A model generated the notes under the pieces. It was not told the DNA's origin. It saw nothing but the letters and a program-made list of their open reading frames with translations, and did no database searches. From a virus: 23,672 nt of DNA. Positions 9,437-16,348 of this stretch are shown one piece after another (within the stretch, counting starts at the first letter, position 1; every line of letters starts with the position of its first letter). The position numbers and the translations under genes are program-made. The stretch covers positions 1-23,672 of IMG/VR virus record IMGVR_UViG_3300032288_000530, one strand, 5' to 3'.

Positions 9437-9883
9437 TCACTCCTCTGCCTTGGCACCGGGTTTGCGAATGTTCACCTCCAGCTTGGTGCCGTAGTTCACA
9501 CCGGGGGGAACGGCCTTGGTCTGCTCGATGTAGCCACGCACTGCGATCTTGCTGATGCGCTTCTCCAGCATGTCGTAGGCTTCGTTGCTGCGGATGAAGT
9601 CCAGCACCGCATCCCAGTCAGCCACGTTGGCGTAGTCGGTCGTGGTCAGGAACGCCGTGCCGTAGTCGGACTTGAAGCTGGTCAGTCCCTGCGCATCCAT
9701 CTGCGTCTTGAGGAACGCTTCGAGCTTCTCCATCTTCGCCTTCAGCCCGGACACTCGGTCCTTCGCCTCGTTCTCGATGGCTGCCTTCTGGTCACGCAGC
9801 TTCATGTAGGTGCGGATCACGTCGCCCACGTTGGGCACGCCGATTGCCGTGCGGGCGTCTGACACCACTTCTTCTTCGGTCAT
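9437..9883 (-). CDS. Unknown phage protein with N-terminal coiled coil, Gp157-like in layout
   Basis: A 148-residue protein with ATG 9883 after AGAGGT. Residues about 22-62 are strongly helical and charged (KLRDQKAAIENEAKDRV, LKAKMEKLEAFLKTQ), consistent with a coiled coil. The rest is a compact region with TSFKSDYGTAF, then VADWDAVLDFIRSNEAYD and a PPGVNY turn near the C-terminus. I recall similar proteins in many tailed phages, always without a known function. The layout (helical hairpin, then a beta-rich end with the phrase 'SFKSDYGTAF') recalls the siphovirus Gp157 group, but this is not firm. It follows the SNF2 helicase by three bases, so the two are very probably translated from the same message. 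Confidence 0.7.
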   Translation of the reverse strand: MTEEEVVSDARTAIGVPNVGDVIRTYMKLRDQKAAIENEAKDRVSGLKAKMEKLEAFLKTQMDAQGLTSFKSDYGTAFLTTTDYANVADWDAVLDFIRSNEAYDMLEKRISKIAVRGYIEQTKAVPPGVNYGTKLEVNIRKPGAKAEE

Positions 9884-9886
9884 GTG

Positions 9887-11452
9887 TCACCTCTTGGTTT
9901 GTTGTTGGATCATCTCCAGCAGCAGCCCCTGCAACTTCTGCTTGTTGCGGAGACGTTCGTACATCCGGTGTTCGAGTTCAGTACCCTCGATGTGGATGAC
10001 GTTCGACACCCGCTTCTTGCCGATGCGCTCGATCCGGCCATTGGCCTGCACGTACACCTCGTTACTGTTGATCGGACCGTACCAGATGATGGTCGATGCG
10101 GTCGTCAGCGTCAGTCCGTGAGCCATGGTGCCGGGGTGAGCGATCAGCACGTGCGGATCTTTTTCGTGCTGGAAGCCTTGGAAGATGATGTTGCGTTGGT
10201 TGGCTGATACCTCGCCGTTGACCACGCCTACACTCCAGTGCTTGCTCAGTTCCTTCTCCAACATGTGCAGCGTGCCGGTGAGCGGCACGAACACGATCAC
10301 CTTCTCGCCTGCTTCTTCGATCACCTCCTTCACTAGGTTGATACGTGGGGTGCAGTCCAGTTCGATGTTCTGCCCGTCGTCGCCGTAGGCCACGCCGCAT
10401 GCAATCTGGACCAGCTTCTGGATCTTCACCGCCTCGTTGACTGCGGTGATGGTGCCGCCTATCACCCGCTCCTTTGCCATCTCAGTGACGAAGTGGCGCA
10501 GCATCTGGGTGTAGTGCTTCTTCTGTTCGGCGGTGAGTTCCACCTGCCGGGTCTGGATGATCGTCTCGGGTAGGTCGAAGCACTCGTCCCGTGTGTATCG
10601 CACAGCAGGTTGCAGGATGTGCTTCACGATCTCCATGGACTCGGGGCGTGGTATGAACTTCCACTGCCCGATCTTCATCATTACCTGTTCACGGAACGCG
10701 GTGAACGTCTTGGTCAGGAAGGGCGAGCCCACCAGCCGGGCCAGTGCCCATGCGTCGGTCGGATCGTTCGGTGTAGGTGTGCCGGTCATCAGCCACAGCC
10801 GCACGTTGGGGTTGTGGTCGATCCACTTGCGGAAGATCTTGAACCGCTGGGTCGATGGGTTGCGCAGTACCGCCGCCTCGTCCACGATCACAAGGTCGAA
10901 CATGTCGTGGCAGTGATCAGCGATGATCGGGAAGCCGTCGTGGTTGATGATGTAGAAGTCCACGTCGGTCTTGAGCAGCTTCATGCGGCGCTCGGCTGTG
11001 CCGTGTAGCACCACGAACTTGCGGTGCACCAGCCCGGTGAAGATGCCGTCGCCCCATACCCGCTCCAGCGTGGACAGCGGGGACAGGATCAGTACCTTCC
11101 GCACCTTGCGGGTCTTGATCAGGTAGTCGGCTGCCCACAGTGCGGATTGGGTCTTGCCGGTGCCGATCTCGTTCAGCACCAATCCACGATGTTGTAGCGT
11201 GAGGAACGCTGCCGTTTGCTTCTGGTGGTCGAACGGTGTGTACTGCCCCGGCCAGTCGTAGTAGTGGAGGATCGGGCTGGGTGCCCGGATCCCCATGTTG
11301 TTGAGTACCTTCACCTCGTCCAGCCGGTGTGGAGTGACCACGATCTGGTGGCCCTGCACCTGCATGGGCTTGGCCGTAGGGATCGAGTCCAGCACCCGGT
11401 TCGGGTTGTTCAGCTTGAGGGCCAGCGCCTTGACCTTCTCAACTACCAACAT
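9887..11452 (-). CDS. SNF2-type superfamily 2 DNA helicase/translocase
   Basis: A 521-residue protein with the SF2 motifs in order: a Q-motif-like FDHQ (74-77), motif I GTGKT (97-101), motif II DEAA (191-194, in place of DEAH), motif III LMTGTPTPN (221-229), and motif VI QANGRIERIGKK (469-480). The GRIERIG phrase and the spacing are typical of SNF2-like phage helicases. It should use ATP to translocate on or remodel duplex DNA, for example at forks or recombination intermediates. ATG 11452 has only a weak ribosome site (GGGTG). The next gene upstream is a VRR-NUC nuclease, and SNF2 helicases often pair with VRR-NUC proteins in phages. This helicase family is secure; its exact substrate is unknown. 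No second helicase of the DnaB type is seen in the window. Confidence 0.92.
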   Translation of the reverse strand: MLVVEKVKALALKLNNPNRVLDSIPTAKPMQVQGHQIVVTPHRLDEVKVLNNMGIRAPSPILHYYDWPGQYTPFDHQKQTAAFLTLQHRGLVLNEIGTGKTQSALWAADYLIKTRKVRKVLILSPLSTLERVWGDGIFTGLVHRKFVVLHGTAERRMKLLKTDVDFYIINHDGFPIIADHCHDMFDLVIVDEAAVLRNPSTQRFKIFRKWIDHNPNVRLWLMTGTPTPNDPTDAWALARLVGSPFLTKTFTAFREQVMMKIGQWKFIPRPESMEIVKHILQPAVRYTRDECFDLPETIIQTRQVELTAEQKKHYTQMLRHFVTEMAKERVIGGTITAVNEAVKIQKLVQIACGVAYGDDGQNIELDCTPRINLVKEVIEEAGEKVIVFVPLTGTLHMLEKELSKHWSVGVVNGEVSANQRNIIFQGFQHEKDPHVLIAHPGTMAHGLTLTTASTIIWYGPINSNEVYVQANGRIERIGKKRVSNVIHIEGTELEHRMYERLRNKQKLQGLLLEMIQQQTKR

Positions 11453-11480
11453 GTTTTCACCCGTGTGTCGTCGCTTGTTA

Positions 11481-11780
11481 TCAAAAACTTCTTATGAACT
11501 GCCTGACGATCTCGGTGGACACATCGTCGTAGACGAGGAACCATGCCCCGCCTGCCTCTTGGATGTGCGCTGCGCACTGCATCTGTAAGGCTGTGGGCTT
11601 CTTGGTCGCGTCCGCCTTACACTCGATGCCGATGAATCGCCCCTTCACCACCCCGATCACGTCAGGTATCCCCGCCCGGCCCATACCGTTGGCTGCCGGG
11701 AAGAAGTACCAGACGCCCTCCTGCTTCAGCATCTGGACCAGCTTCCGCTTGACCTTCCCCTCCGGTGTTGTGGCACTCAT
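11481..11780 (-). CDS. VRR-NUC nuclease (stand-alone, Holliday-junction-resolvase type)
   Basis: A 99-residue protein of the usual length for stand-alone phage VRR-NUC enzymes. The PD-(D/E)XK core is visible: GIPDVIG with D40, then FIGIECKA with E53 and K55, then the TALQMQ helix. ATG 11780 follows GGAGG by five bases. Stand-alone VRR-NUC proteins of phages and bacteria have been shown to cut four-way junctions, so a role in resolving replication or recombination intermediates fits. Its neighbours are the SNF2 helicase downstream and an Fe-S RecB-type nuclease upstream, which makes a compact DNA-processing set. Activity and structure preference are inferred from the family. Confidence 0.92.
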   Translation of the reverse strand: MSATTPEGKVKRKLVQMLKQEGVWYFFPAANGMGRAGIPDVIGVVKGRFIGIECKADATKKPTALQMQCAAHIQEAGGAWFLVYDDVSTEIVRQFIRSF

Positions 11781-11819
11781 GATAGCCTCCTATACACCTG
11801 TGTCAAGTGTTTCTTTACA

Positions 11820-12476
11820 TCAGATCCGGGCGAAGTCACAGTCGTGACGGCACGGGCAGTAGCGGCACAGCCCGGAAGGACGGGCGGGCCAGTTGCCATG
11901 TTCGTAGGCGTCGTGGATGCGCTGGATGCGGCGCATGATCTCGCCCCACACCTCGTTCATATCGAGCCGTGTGTACTGGTGGGTGTCCATCTCCATGGTC
12001 TTGAGCCACACCAGACTGGTCTTGACCCGCTGCACCTCGGGGTAGTGCTTGAATACCTGTGCTGCGAACAACTGCATCTGGAACTGGTCGGCCTTGCGCT
12101 TGCCAGTCTTCCAGTCCATCACCACAGCATCCGGTCCGATGATGACAAGCACGTCCAGTTTACTGCGCAGCCACGCATCTGGTGCCCACCAAGTTGTTGG
12201 TGTAAGGTTCTCGGTGAGGGTGGCCTCCATCTCGATGTGCAGTTCGCCCTGACTGGCCAGCTTCTCGACCGACTTGCACAGCGGCTCGTACTGCGCAGCC
12301 TCCGGGTCCAACCCCGACCCCTTCAGTCGGGCTTCAAGGAACGCATGGATACGTTCCCCGTAGATGGACGCCTCACCGCCCTCGTCCTTGATCTCCTTCT
12401 TGATCCGTTGTCGGTAGTAGTTCAGCGGACAGTTCTCGAACATCTTGATCGAGGAGTACGAATGACTCAGGCGCAT
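11820..12476 (-). CDS. RecB/Cas4-type PD-(D/E)XK nuclease with 4Fe-4S cysteine signature
   Basis: A 218-residue protein. Core motifs are GERIHAFLE near residue 40, SKLDVLVII, and VVMDWKTGKR with the catalytic D and K, followed by the QMQLFA helix. Four cysteines fit the iron-sulphur pattern of Cas4/AddB nucleases: C16 near the N-terminus (FENCPLNYY), then C204-x2-C207-x5-C213 at the C-terminus. C209 lies inside the last spacer and is extra. The enzyme is probably a 5'-3' or end-resecting DNA exonuclease; polarity is not visible in the sequence. It lies directly downstream of the DNA polymerase. ATG 12476 has no good ribosome site; instead a strong hairpin (12486-12505) sits just upstream. No cas genes or repeats are nearby, so a CRISPR role is unlikely. 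Confidence 0.9.
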   Translation of the reverse strand: MRLSHSYSSIKMFENCPLNYYRQRIKKEIKDEGGEASIYGERIHAFLEARLKGSGLDPEAAQYEPLCKSVEKLASQGELHIEMEATLTENLTPTTWWAPDAWLRSKLDVLVIIGPDAVVMDWKTGKRKADQFQMQLFAAQVFKHYPEVQRVKTSLVWLKTMEMDTHQYTRLDMNEVWGEIMRRIQRIHDAYEHGNWPARPSGLCRYCPCRHDCDFARI

Positions 12477-12485
12477 AGGGATATG

Positions 12486-12505
12486 CCCACGGGGTGGCCC
12501 GTGGG
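12486..12505 (-). promoter_or_regulatory. 8-bp hairpin immediately before the Fe-S nuclease start codon
   Basis: Arms 12486-12493 (CCCACGGG) and 12498-12505 (CCCGTGGG) pair perfectly around GTGG (CCAC in the RNA). The stem ends nine bases before ATG 12476, covering the place where a ribosome site would lie. No U-run follows, so termination is unlikely. It lies in the only gap (65 bases) between the polymerase and nuclease genes and may control translation or protect the message. Confidence 0.5.
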
Positions 12506-12541
12506 AAGCAGTCGTTGGAAGTGTCAGTGTACTGCACCCGG

Positions 12542-14398
12542 TCAGGTATCGCCATAGTTCACAGCCGCACCGGACTCACATGCAACCGGCAGGCCGGGTG
12601 CCCACTTCGGCGGTGTGGACATGACCTCGACCAGCCTCGCCTCGGCTGACGTGGCAGCCTCCTGTGGTGCGGAGATGATGATCTCGTCGTGGACTTGGAA
12701 CGCCACCTTGTAGACCTGTCCGATGGTGGCCATCTGTTCGCGGATGACCAAGGCAGCCAGTGCCTGAACAAGGTTCTCCGTCACCTTGCCACCGTAGATC
12801 TTGGTCCATGCGATGGTGTCGTCGGTGCCCAGCACACGCGCCTTGGCTGCCTTCTGGTAGGTGCGCGGGTCGGCGATGTACTCGAACCCGTTGTTGGTGG
12901 CACGCAGCGCCGGGTAGTGGATCTTCAACTTGTTGGGCATTGTGATGCCGGTGTGGTCGTAGGGCAGCACATCGTGGATGTGGCCACTGCCGCCCTGCGT
13001 CATGGCTGTCAGCGCATGGCCGCACCTCTGCCACAACTGCACGATCCTCCAGTTCTTCGCCCGGTAGATCCGTACGATCCGCTCGGCTTCGTTCAGGTCC
13101 ACGTTGACGCTGATGCCCGCCTGTCCGATCTCCAGTGTACGTTGCAGCTTGGCTGCACCCATGCCGTAGCCCAGCCCGAGGATGCAGGTCTTGCCTACAA
13201 ACCTTTCAACTTTGTCAGCCTTGGTGATCTTGCGACCGTAGACCTCAGTGGCGAACTCGGAGTACACATCCCGCTTGTCCCTGAACGCCTCGACCAGATC
13301 GTCCTGCCCTGCGATGTAGGCCACCATGCGGGCCTCAATCTGGGAGGAGTCGGATGCGATCAGCACGTGCCCTTCTTGTGCCTTCAGGCTGCGTCGTATC
13401 GCGTTGCTGCCACCTCGGGCAGGCAGGTTCTGCAGGTTCAACTTGTCCCCGCCTGAGAACCGCCCGGTGTGCGCACCGTAGTAGTTCAGCATGATGGGCA
13501 GCTTGCCCCGTCCGGCCACGCCGATCAGTGCCTCGGTGCGTGTCTCCTCGATGGTGGACTTGACCCCCAGCCGGGTGGCCACCAGTGCCTGTACTGCCGG
13601 GTCAGGATGTTCGAGCAGTTCCTCCATGCCCTTGTCGGTCTTGGCGAACGCCCACGTCGTCTTGCCCGTAGTCTTGCTGGTCTTGATCGGCGGCTCGACG
13701 CCTAGGTTCTGGAGCGCCGTGGCGAACTTGGCGTTGGACATGATGTCCTCGATGCCCACGCTCACGTTGTTCAGCAGTGTCGCCTTGCGGGCACGCACAT
13801 CCTGAAGATGTTGCTCCAACAGTGGCACGTCGAGTTCGATCACCGGCTCGGTGTACATGCGCAGCGTCTGGTCGATCACCATCAACTCGCTGGCCGGGAA
13901 CCCACGCTTGAGCTTGTCGAACAACTGCCGGGTCAGGTCCACGTCGTTGATGCAGTACATCCCGTAGCGACCGATCTCGTCAGCGGTGAAGTCAGCCCGC
14001 CGCTTGCCCAAGGCAGCCACCACCTCGTCGCCCTTCTGACCCAGCCCGTAGAACGCAGCCAGCTTGGCGAGCGAGCCACCCACAGTAAGTTGGTGGAAGG
14101 GGCGAGCCATGCTCAGGGTATCCAGCCACAGCTTGGGACGGATGCCGAAGTGCCACGACAGGATCGCACCATCGAACGCTGTGTTGTGGCATAGGATCGC
14201 CTTGTCGGTGTAGTCCAGCGAGCGAAGGAACCGGCCGGGGTTGGCCCCGGTGTACCAGTCAGTCGGGTGGTTGTTGATCTTCACACCCACACCGATCACC
14301 TCGAACCTCGGGTCACGGACGTACGCCTCGGTGGTCATCTTCGATAGGCTGTACTCACGGTCGTAGTACGTCTCGAAGTCGATGGTCACGATGTCCAT
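12542..14398 (-). CDS. polA: Family A DNA polymerase with 3'-5' proofreading exonuclease
   Basis: A 618-residue replicative polymerase. Exonuclease motifs: DFETYY (D7, E9), HNTAFDG (N72, D76) and YCIND (Y148, D152). Polymerase motifs: A, ASDSSQIEARM (D350, E355, with Ser in place of the usual Tyr after the Asp); B or O-helix, ERFVGKTCILGLGYG (R399, K403, Y411); C, QVHDE (H570, D571, E572). All catalytic residues are present, so the enzyme should be active and proofreading. The site equivalent to E. coli Pol I F762 is L407. It has no 5'-3' exonuclease domain. ATG 14398 is chosen over the GTG at 14401 because AGGAG lies seven bases upstream. Its ATG overlaps the TGA of the small zinc protein upstream (TGATG), so the two are probably translationally coupled. 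Confidence 0.96.
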   Translation of the reverse strand: MDIVTIDFETYYDREYSLSKMTTEAYVRDPRFEVIGVGVKINNHPTDWYTGANPGRFLRSLDYTDKAILCHNTAFDGAILSWHFGIRPKLWLDTLSMARPFHQLTVGGSLAKLAAFYGLGQKGDEVVAALGKRRADFTADEIGRYGMYCINDVDLTRQLFDKLKRGFPASELMVIDQTLRMYTEPVIELDVPLLEQHLQDVRARKATLLNNVSVGIEDIMSNAKFATALQNLGVEPPIKTSKTTGKTTWAFAKTDKGMEELLEHPDPAVQALVATRLGVKSTIEETRTEALIGVAGRGKLPIMLNYYGAHTGRFSGGDKLNLQNLPARGGSNAIRRSLKAQEGHVLIASDSSQIEARMVAYIAGQDDLVEAFRDKRDVYSEFATEVYGRKITKADKVERFVGKTCILGLGYGMGAAKLQRTLEIGQAGISVNVDLNEAERIVRIYRAKNWRIVQLWQRCGHALTAMTQGGSGHIHDVLPYDHTGITMPNKLKIHYPALRATNNGFEYIADPRTYQKAAKARVLGTDDTIAWTKIYGGKVTENLVQALAALVIREQMATIGQVYKVAFQVHDEIIISAPQEAATSAEARLVEVMSTPPKWAPGLPVACESGAAVNYGDT

Positions 14399-14568
14399 CA
14401 CTCCACTCCTCGTTGTGGTTTCTTGAACCCGGACACGTTGCGCCGGTCAGCACATGGCTGGCAGGTGTTCTGTATGCGTCCGTTCGATGCGCGGATCCGC
14501 ACTACTGCCAGTGCCTTGGTGCACCGCTGGCATATCGTGTTGGGCTTCGCGGGTACGGGGTCGGTCAT
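14398..14568 (-). CDS. Small zinc-ribbon-like protein (56 aa)
   Basis: A 56-residue reading frame found by hand. It starts at ATG 14568, with AGGA seven bases upstream, and its TGA shares bases with the polymerase ATG. Two CxxC pairs (C13/C16 in TICQRC and C36/C39 in NTCQPC) are spaced as in a zinc ribbon or zinc knuckle. The remainder is short and basic (DRRNVSGFKKPQRG). The coupling to the polymerase suggests a role in replication, possibly as a DNA-binding accessory, but this is inference. Its first 122 bases overlap the end of the 142-residue gene upstream in another frame, which makes the arrangement unusual. Confidence 0.7.
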   Translation of the reverse strand: MTDPVPAKPNTICQRCTKALAVVRIRASNGRIQNTCQPCADRRNVSGFKKPQRGVE

Positions 14569-14875
14569 TGTGTAGTCCTAGTATCAGCTTGCGCTTCTTG
14601 GCACGGCTACGTGCCTGCCGCTCGGCGGCAGTGAACTTGTGGCGTGGCTTGTTCTTGCCATGCCCCAACTTGTAAACAGGTGTCGTGTCCCGCCCCAGTG
14701 CATCCGCTTCCCATGCACAGACATGCACCACCTTGTGCTTCTTCAGCGTACGCATCAGGCTCTGGGCAGTGACCACGTGCATGCCCGTCTCCTCGGCCGC
14801 ATCGTATGCCGTGATGGGATCGTCGAGCAGCATGCGGAACACCCGAGCATAGGTGTCTTGGTTGACCTTGTACAC
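14447..14875 (-). CDS. Putative winged-helix-like DNA-binding protein with an out-of-frame overlap
   Basis: A 142-residue frame starting at GTG 14875, with AAGGAG about eleven bases upstream. The first 75 residues look like a small HTH or winged-helix domain: YARVFRMLLDDPITAYDAAE, then GMHVVTAQSLMRTLKKHKVV, then a beta-wing-like VHVCAWEADALGRDTTPVYKLG. A very basic stretch follows (KPRHKFTAAERQARSRAKKRK). The last 40 residues, from about LILGLHNDRP on, overlap the zinc-ribbon gene and look unlike protein sequence. The natural end may be near residue 100, with the original stop lost. Its function is unknown; DNA-binding or transcription control is the best guess. Confidence 0.65.
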   Translation of the reverse strand: MYKVNQDTYARVFRMLLDDPITAYDAAEETGMHVVTAQSLMRTLKKHKVVHVCAWEADALGRDTTPVYKLGHGKNKPRHKFTAAERQARSRAKKRKLILGLHNDRPRTREAQHDMPAVHQGTGSSADPRIERTHTEHLPAMC

Positions 14876-14877
14876 GG

Positions 14878-15147
14878 CTACATCGTCTCCTTCAGGGCGG
14901 CGCGGGCTTTCTTGAGCGCGTCCTGTGCAGTCGGGTGATCGTCGCGGTCATAGACGCCGAGCATTGCTATCAGTGCCTCCCGCAGCCTCTCGACCTCTGC
15001 AAACATCGCATCGACCTTCGCTGTCTGGCTGGCTTCGCAGTACAGGGTCAGCGTGTGATCGCGGTCGAGGGCGATATCCGCCACCATCATGCCGTGGCCC
15101 CACGATGTGCGGTCTGGGGCATCGCTCCACTTGATCGGCTCGGTCAT
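14878..15147 (-). CDS. Unknown small protein (89 aa)
   Basis: ATG 15147 is chosen because GGAGGG lies five bases upstream and the preceding gene stops one base away; a longer frame up to 15255 reads through the neighbour's coding sequence. The N-terminus (MTEPIKWSDAPDRTSWGHG) is followed by a beta strand pair (VADIALDRDHTLTLYCEAS) and a helical, charged C-terminus containing AEVERLREALIAMLG. No motif is recognised. It is one of a row of small genes between the DUF3310 gene and the polymerase. Confidence 0.75.
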   Translation of the reverse strand: MTEPIKWSDAPDRTSWGHGMMVADIALDRDHTLTLYCEASQTAKVDAMFAEVERLREALIAMLGVYDRDDHPTAQDALKKARAALKETM

Positions 15148-15148
15148 T

Positions 15149-15355
15149 TCATCCCTCCTGTACGTTGCTGAGTCTTTCTTTAAGCCACGCGGGCTTCTTG
15201 GGCAGCGGTGCCCATGCGATACACCAGCGGTGGTCGTAATGACCAAAGACCGCAATGCCGCTCGGGTTCATCAACAGTAACTTCGTGCCCAGCGGGGGTG
15301 AATCAACTGCTGGGTCACGCCACTCGGTTTCGCCTGCAAGGTAGCGGTCAGTCAT
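15149..15355 (-). CDS. DUF551-like small protein (68 aa)
   Basis: The start is ATG 15355, which overlaps the previous TGA (TGATG) and has GGAGAG upstream. The protein has the hallmark layout of the phage DUF551 group: an N-terminal WRDPAVDSPPLGTKLLLM, a central GHYDHRWCIAW, and the signature WAPLPKKPAW close to the end. DUF551 proteins are widespread in phages and have no known function. The family match is by eye from the W-x-P-L-P phrase and the overall length. Confidence 0.7.
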   Translation of the reverse strand: MTDRYLAGETEWRDPAVDSPPLGTKLLLMNPSGIAVFGHYDHRWCIAWAPLPKKPAWLKERLSNVQEG

Positions 15356-15558
15356 CACTCTCTCCCCTTCAGTCGGCGGGCTGCCTCGACCCGCTCCCAG
15401 TCCTGCATGCAGTCGGCATCACAGAAGCGCCGACTTCCCTCAACATGTTCCGAGCAGAAGTAGCACGTACCCACGGCGGGTAGCGTGGCATGCCTGCGCT
15501 TCAGGGCCGAAGCCAATGCCTGTTGCTGGGTCAGATCGGCTGCGTCTGCATCATCCAT
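15355..15558 (-). CDS. Small Cys4 zinc-finger protein (67 aa)
   Basis: Starts at ATG 15558, with AGGAGG six bases upstream, and overlaps the end of the DUF3310 gene by eight bases. The first half is helical (TQQQALASALKRRH). The second half has C32-x2-C35-x10-C46-x3-C50 (TCYFCSEHVEGSRRFCDADC) and ends in a basic helix (DWERVEAARRLKG). This layout fits a treble-clef or DksA/TraR-like single zinc finger, as seen in many phage small proteins. It may bind nucleic acid or RNA polymerase, but no evidence decides this. Confidence 0.75.
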   Translation of the reverse strand: MDDADAADLTQQQALASALKRRHATLPAVGTCYFCSEHVEGSRRFCDADCMQDWERVEAARRLKGRE

Positions 15559-15802
15559 GCTCGTCCTCCTGTAGCACTTCAAGAAGTTTCTGAATGTAAT
15601 GCTGTCCCTTGGCCACCTCGGTTGCAGCCTCGTCCTTGTTACCCATCCGTAGCAGGTACTTGATCGCATTGCCCCGGTAGAACCCGATGCGCTGCTCCCT
15701 TGGCCACGTATCCACTACGTCCCACGGTTCCACGCCCATCATCTTGTAGTGATCTCCACCCACCTGTCTGCTGCGGGCAGATGCTGGCTTCTGTTTGATC
15801 AT
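15551..15802 (-). CDS. DUF3310-family protein (83 aa)
   Basis: The DUF3310 signature is clear: RQVGGDHYKMMGVEPWDVV near the N-terminus, then FYRGNAIKYLLRMGNKDEA, then an amphipathic helix KGQHYIQKLLEVLQ. The usual length for the family is 70-120 residues. DUF3310 proteins are very common in tailed phages; some are labelled 'nucleotide kinase-like' in databases, but no kinase motif is present here and the function is unknown. ATG 15802 follows AGGA by six bases. It lies eleven bases downstream of the 56-residue protein with the SSB-like tail. Confidence 0.88.
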   Translation of the reverse strand: MIKQKPASARSRQVGGDHYKMMGVEPWDVVDTWPREQRIGFYRGNAIKYLLRMGNKDEAATEVAKGQHYIQKLLEVLQEDEHG

Positions 15803-15813
15803 GCTGTGTCCTC

Positions 15814-15984
15814 TCAGAACGGAGCGGGCTCGTCGTCTTCACTCTCGGCTGCCACATCGTACTTGCCCACCTTTGCTAGTTCCTTTGGGTTGACCCGAGT
15901 GAATGGCCACCTCGGGTATGGATCGGTATGTTTCCATGACGCGTCGTAGTTTACCCAGCTTGGTAACGTGTCAGGTTGCTTCAT
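15814..15984 (-). CDS. 56-aa protein with an SSB-like acidic C-terminal tail
   Basis: A frame found by hand. ATG 15984 lies 14 bases inside the preceding gene, with GGGGTG just upstream. The body is rich in aromatic residues and Pro (LPSWVNYDASWKHTDPYP), and the last twelve residues are AAESEDDEPAPF. This end resembles the acidic Asp/Pro/Phe tip of bacterial SSB (DDDIPF), which recruits RecQ, exonuclease I, PriA and other partners. The likeness is visual and the tail is short. No other domain is recognised. Translational coupling to the gene before it is likely from the overlap. Confidence 0.65.
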   Translation of the reverse strand: MKQPDTLPSWVNYDASWKHTDPYPRWPFTRVNPKELAKVGKYDVAAESEDDEPAPF

Positions 15985-16348
15985 CGAACACCCCGAACTT
16001 GGCCCGTAGCTGCACGCTCCTCGCTGTCAGCACACCATCAACAGCCAGCAACACGTTCTCAACTGTCGGCTGTCGGCGGGGGCTCATGAACGTAACCTCG
16101 GCGGTTTTGACGAAGCCCACCAGCAATTCAGGTGGGAACTCGTTGTCACGCATGGACGTGTACAGCAGCGTGATCCACCGATCATGCGCCCACTGTGGTG
16201 CGTCCCATACCGACTGACCTCCACGTTCCTCTGCCACCTGCTTGCACAGGGTATCCAGCACCCCGAGCTTGGCACGTACCTTGACACCGTACTTGAACCG
16301 GCGCAAGGCACGTAGCCACTCAAGACGACGTGCCTTGTTTACCGTCAT
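15971..16348 (-). CDS. Unknown protein with an internal repeat (125 aa)
   Basis: ATG 16348 overlaps the TGA of the gene before it (ATGA). The N-terminus is very basic (NKARRLEWLRALRRFKYG), and the middle has tryptophan-rich helices (VWDAPQWAHDRWITLLY). Two short stretches are alike: VRAKLGVLDT near residue 24 and LRAKFGVFDE near the C-terminus, with matching DNA (about 26 of 34 bases) 270 bases apart. I do not recognise the family. It is located between a 210-residue unknown gene and the protein with the SSB-like tail. Confidence 0.75.
   Translation of the reverse strand: MTVNKARRLEWLRALRRFKYGVKVRAKLGVLDTLCKQVAEERGGQSVWDAPQWAHDRWITLLYTSMRDNEFPPELLVGFVKTAEVTFMSPRRQPTVENVLLAVDGVLTARSVQLRAKFGVFDEAT

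Noticed and set aside
11781-11819. TTGACA on the minus strand before the VRR-NUC gene as an internal promoter
   Set aside because: No -10 box at a workable distance; the only TATA-like bases are six bases away.
11820-12476. Cas4-like nuclease as part of a CRISPR system
   Set aside because: No other cas gene or repeat array is present; phages often carry such nucleases for DNA processing.
12373-12555. 60-residue minus-strand frame overlapping the end of the polymerase and the start of the Fe-S nuclease
   Set aside because: No ribosome site or motif, and most of it lies out of frame in the nuclease gene.
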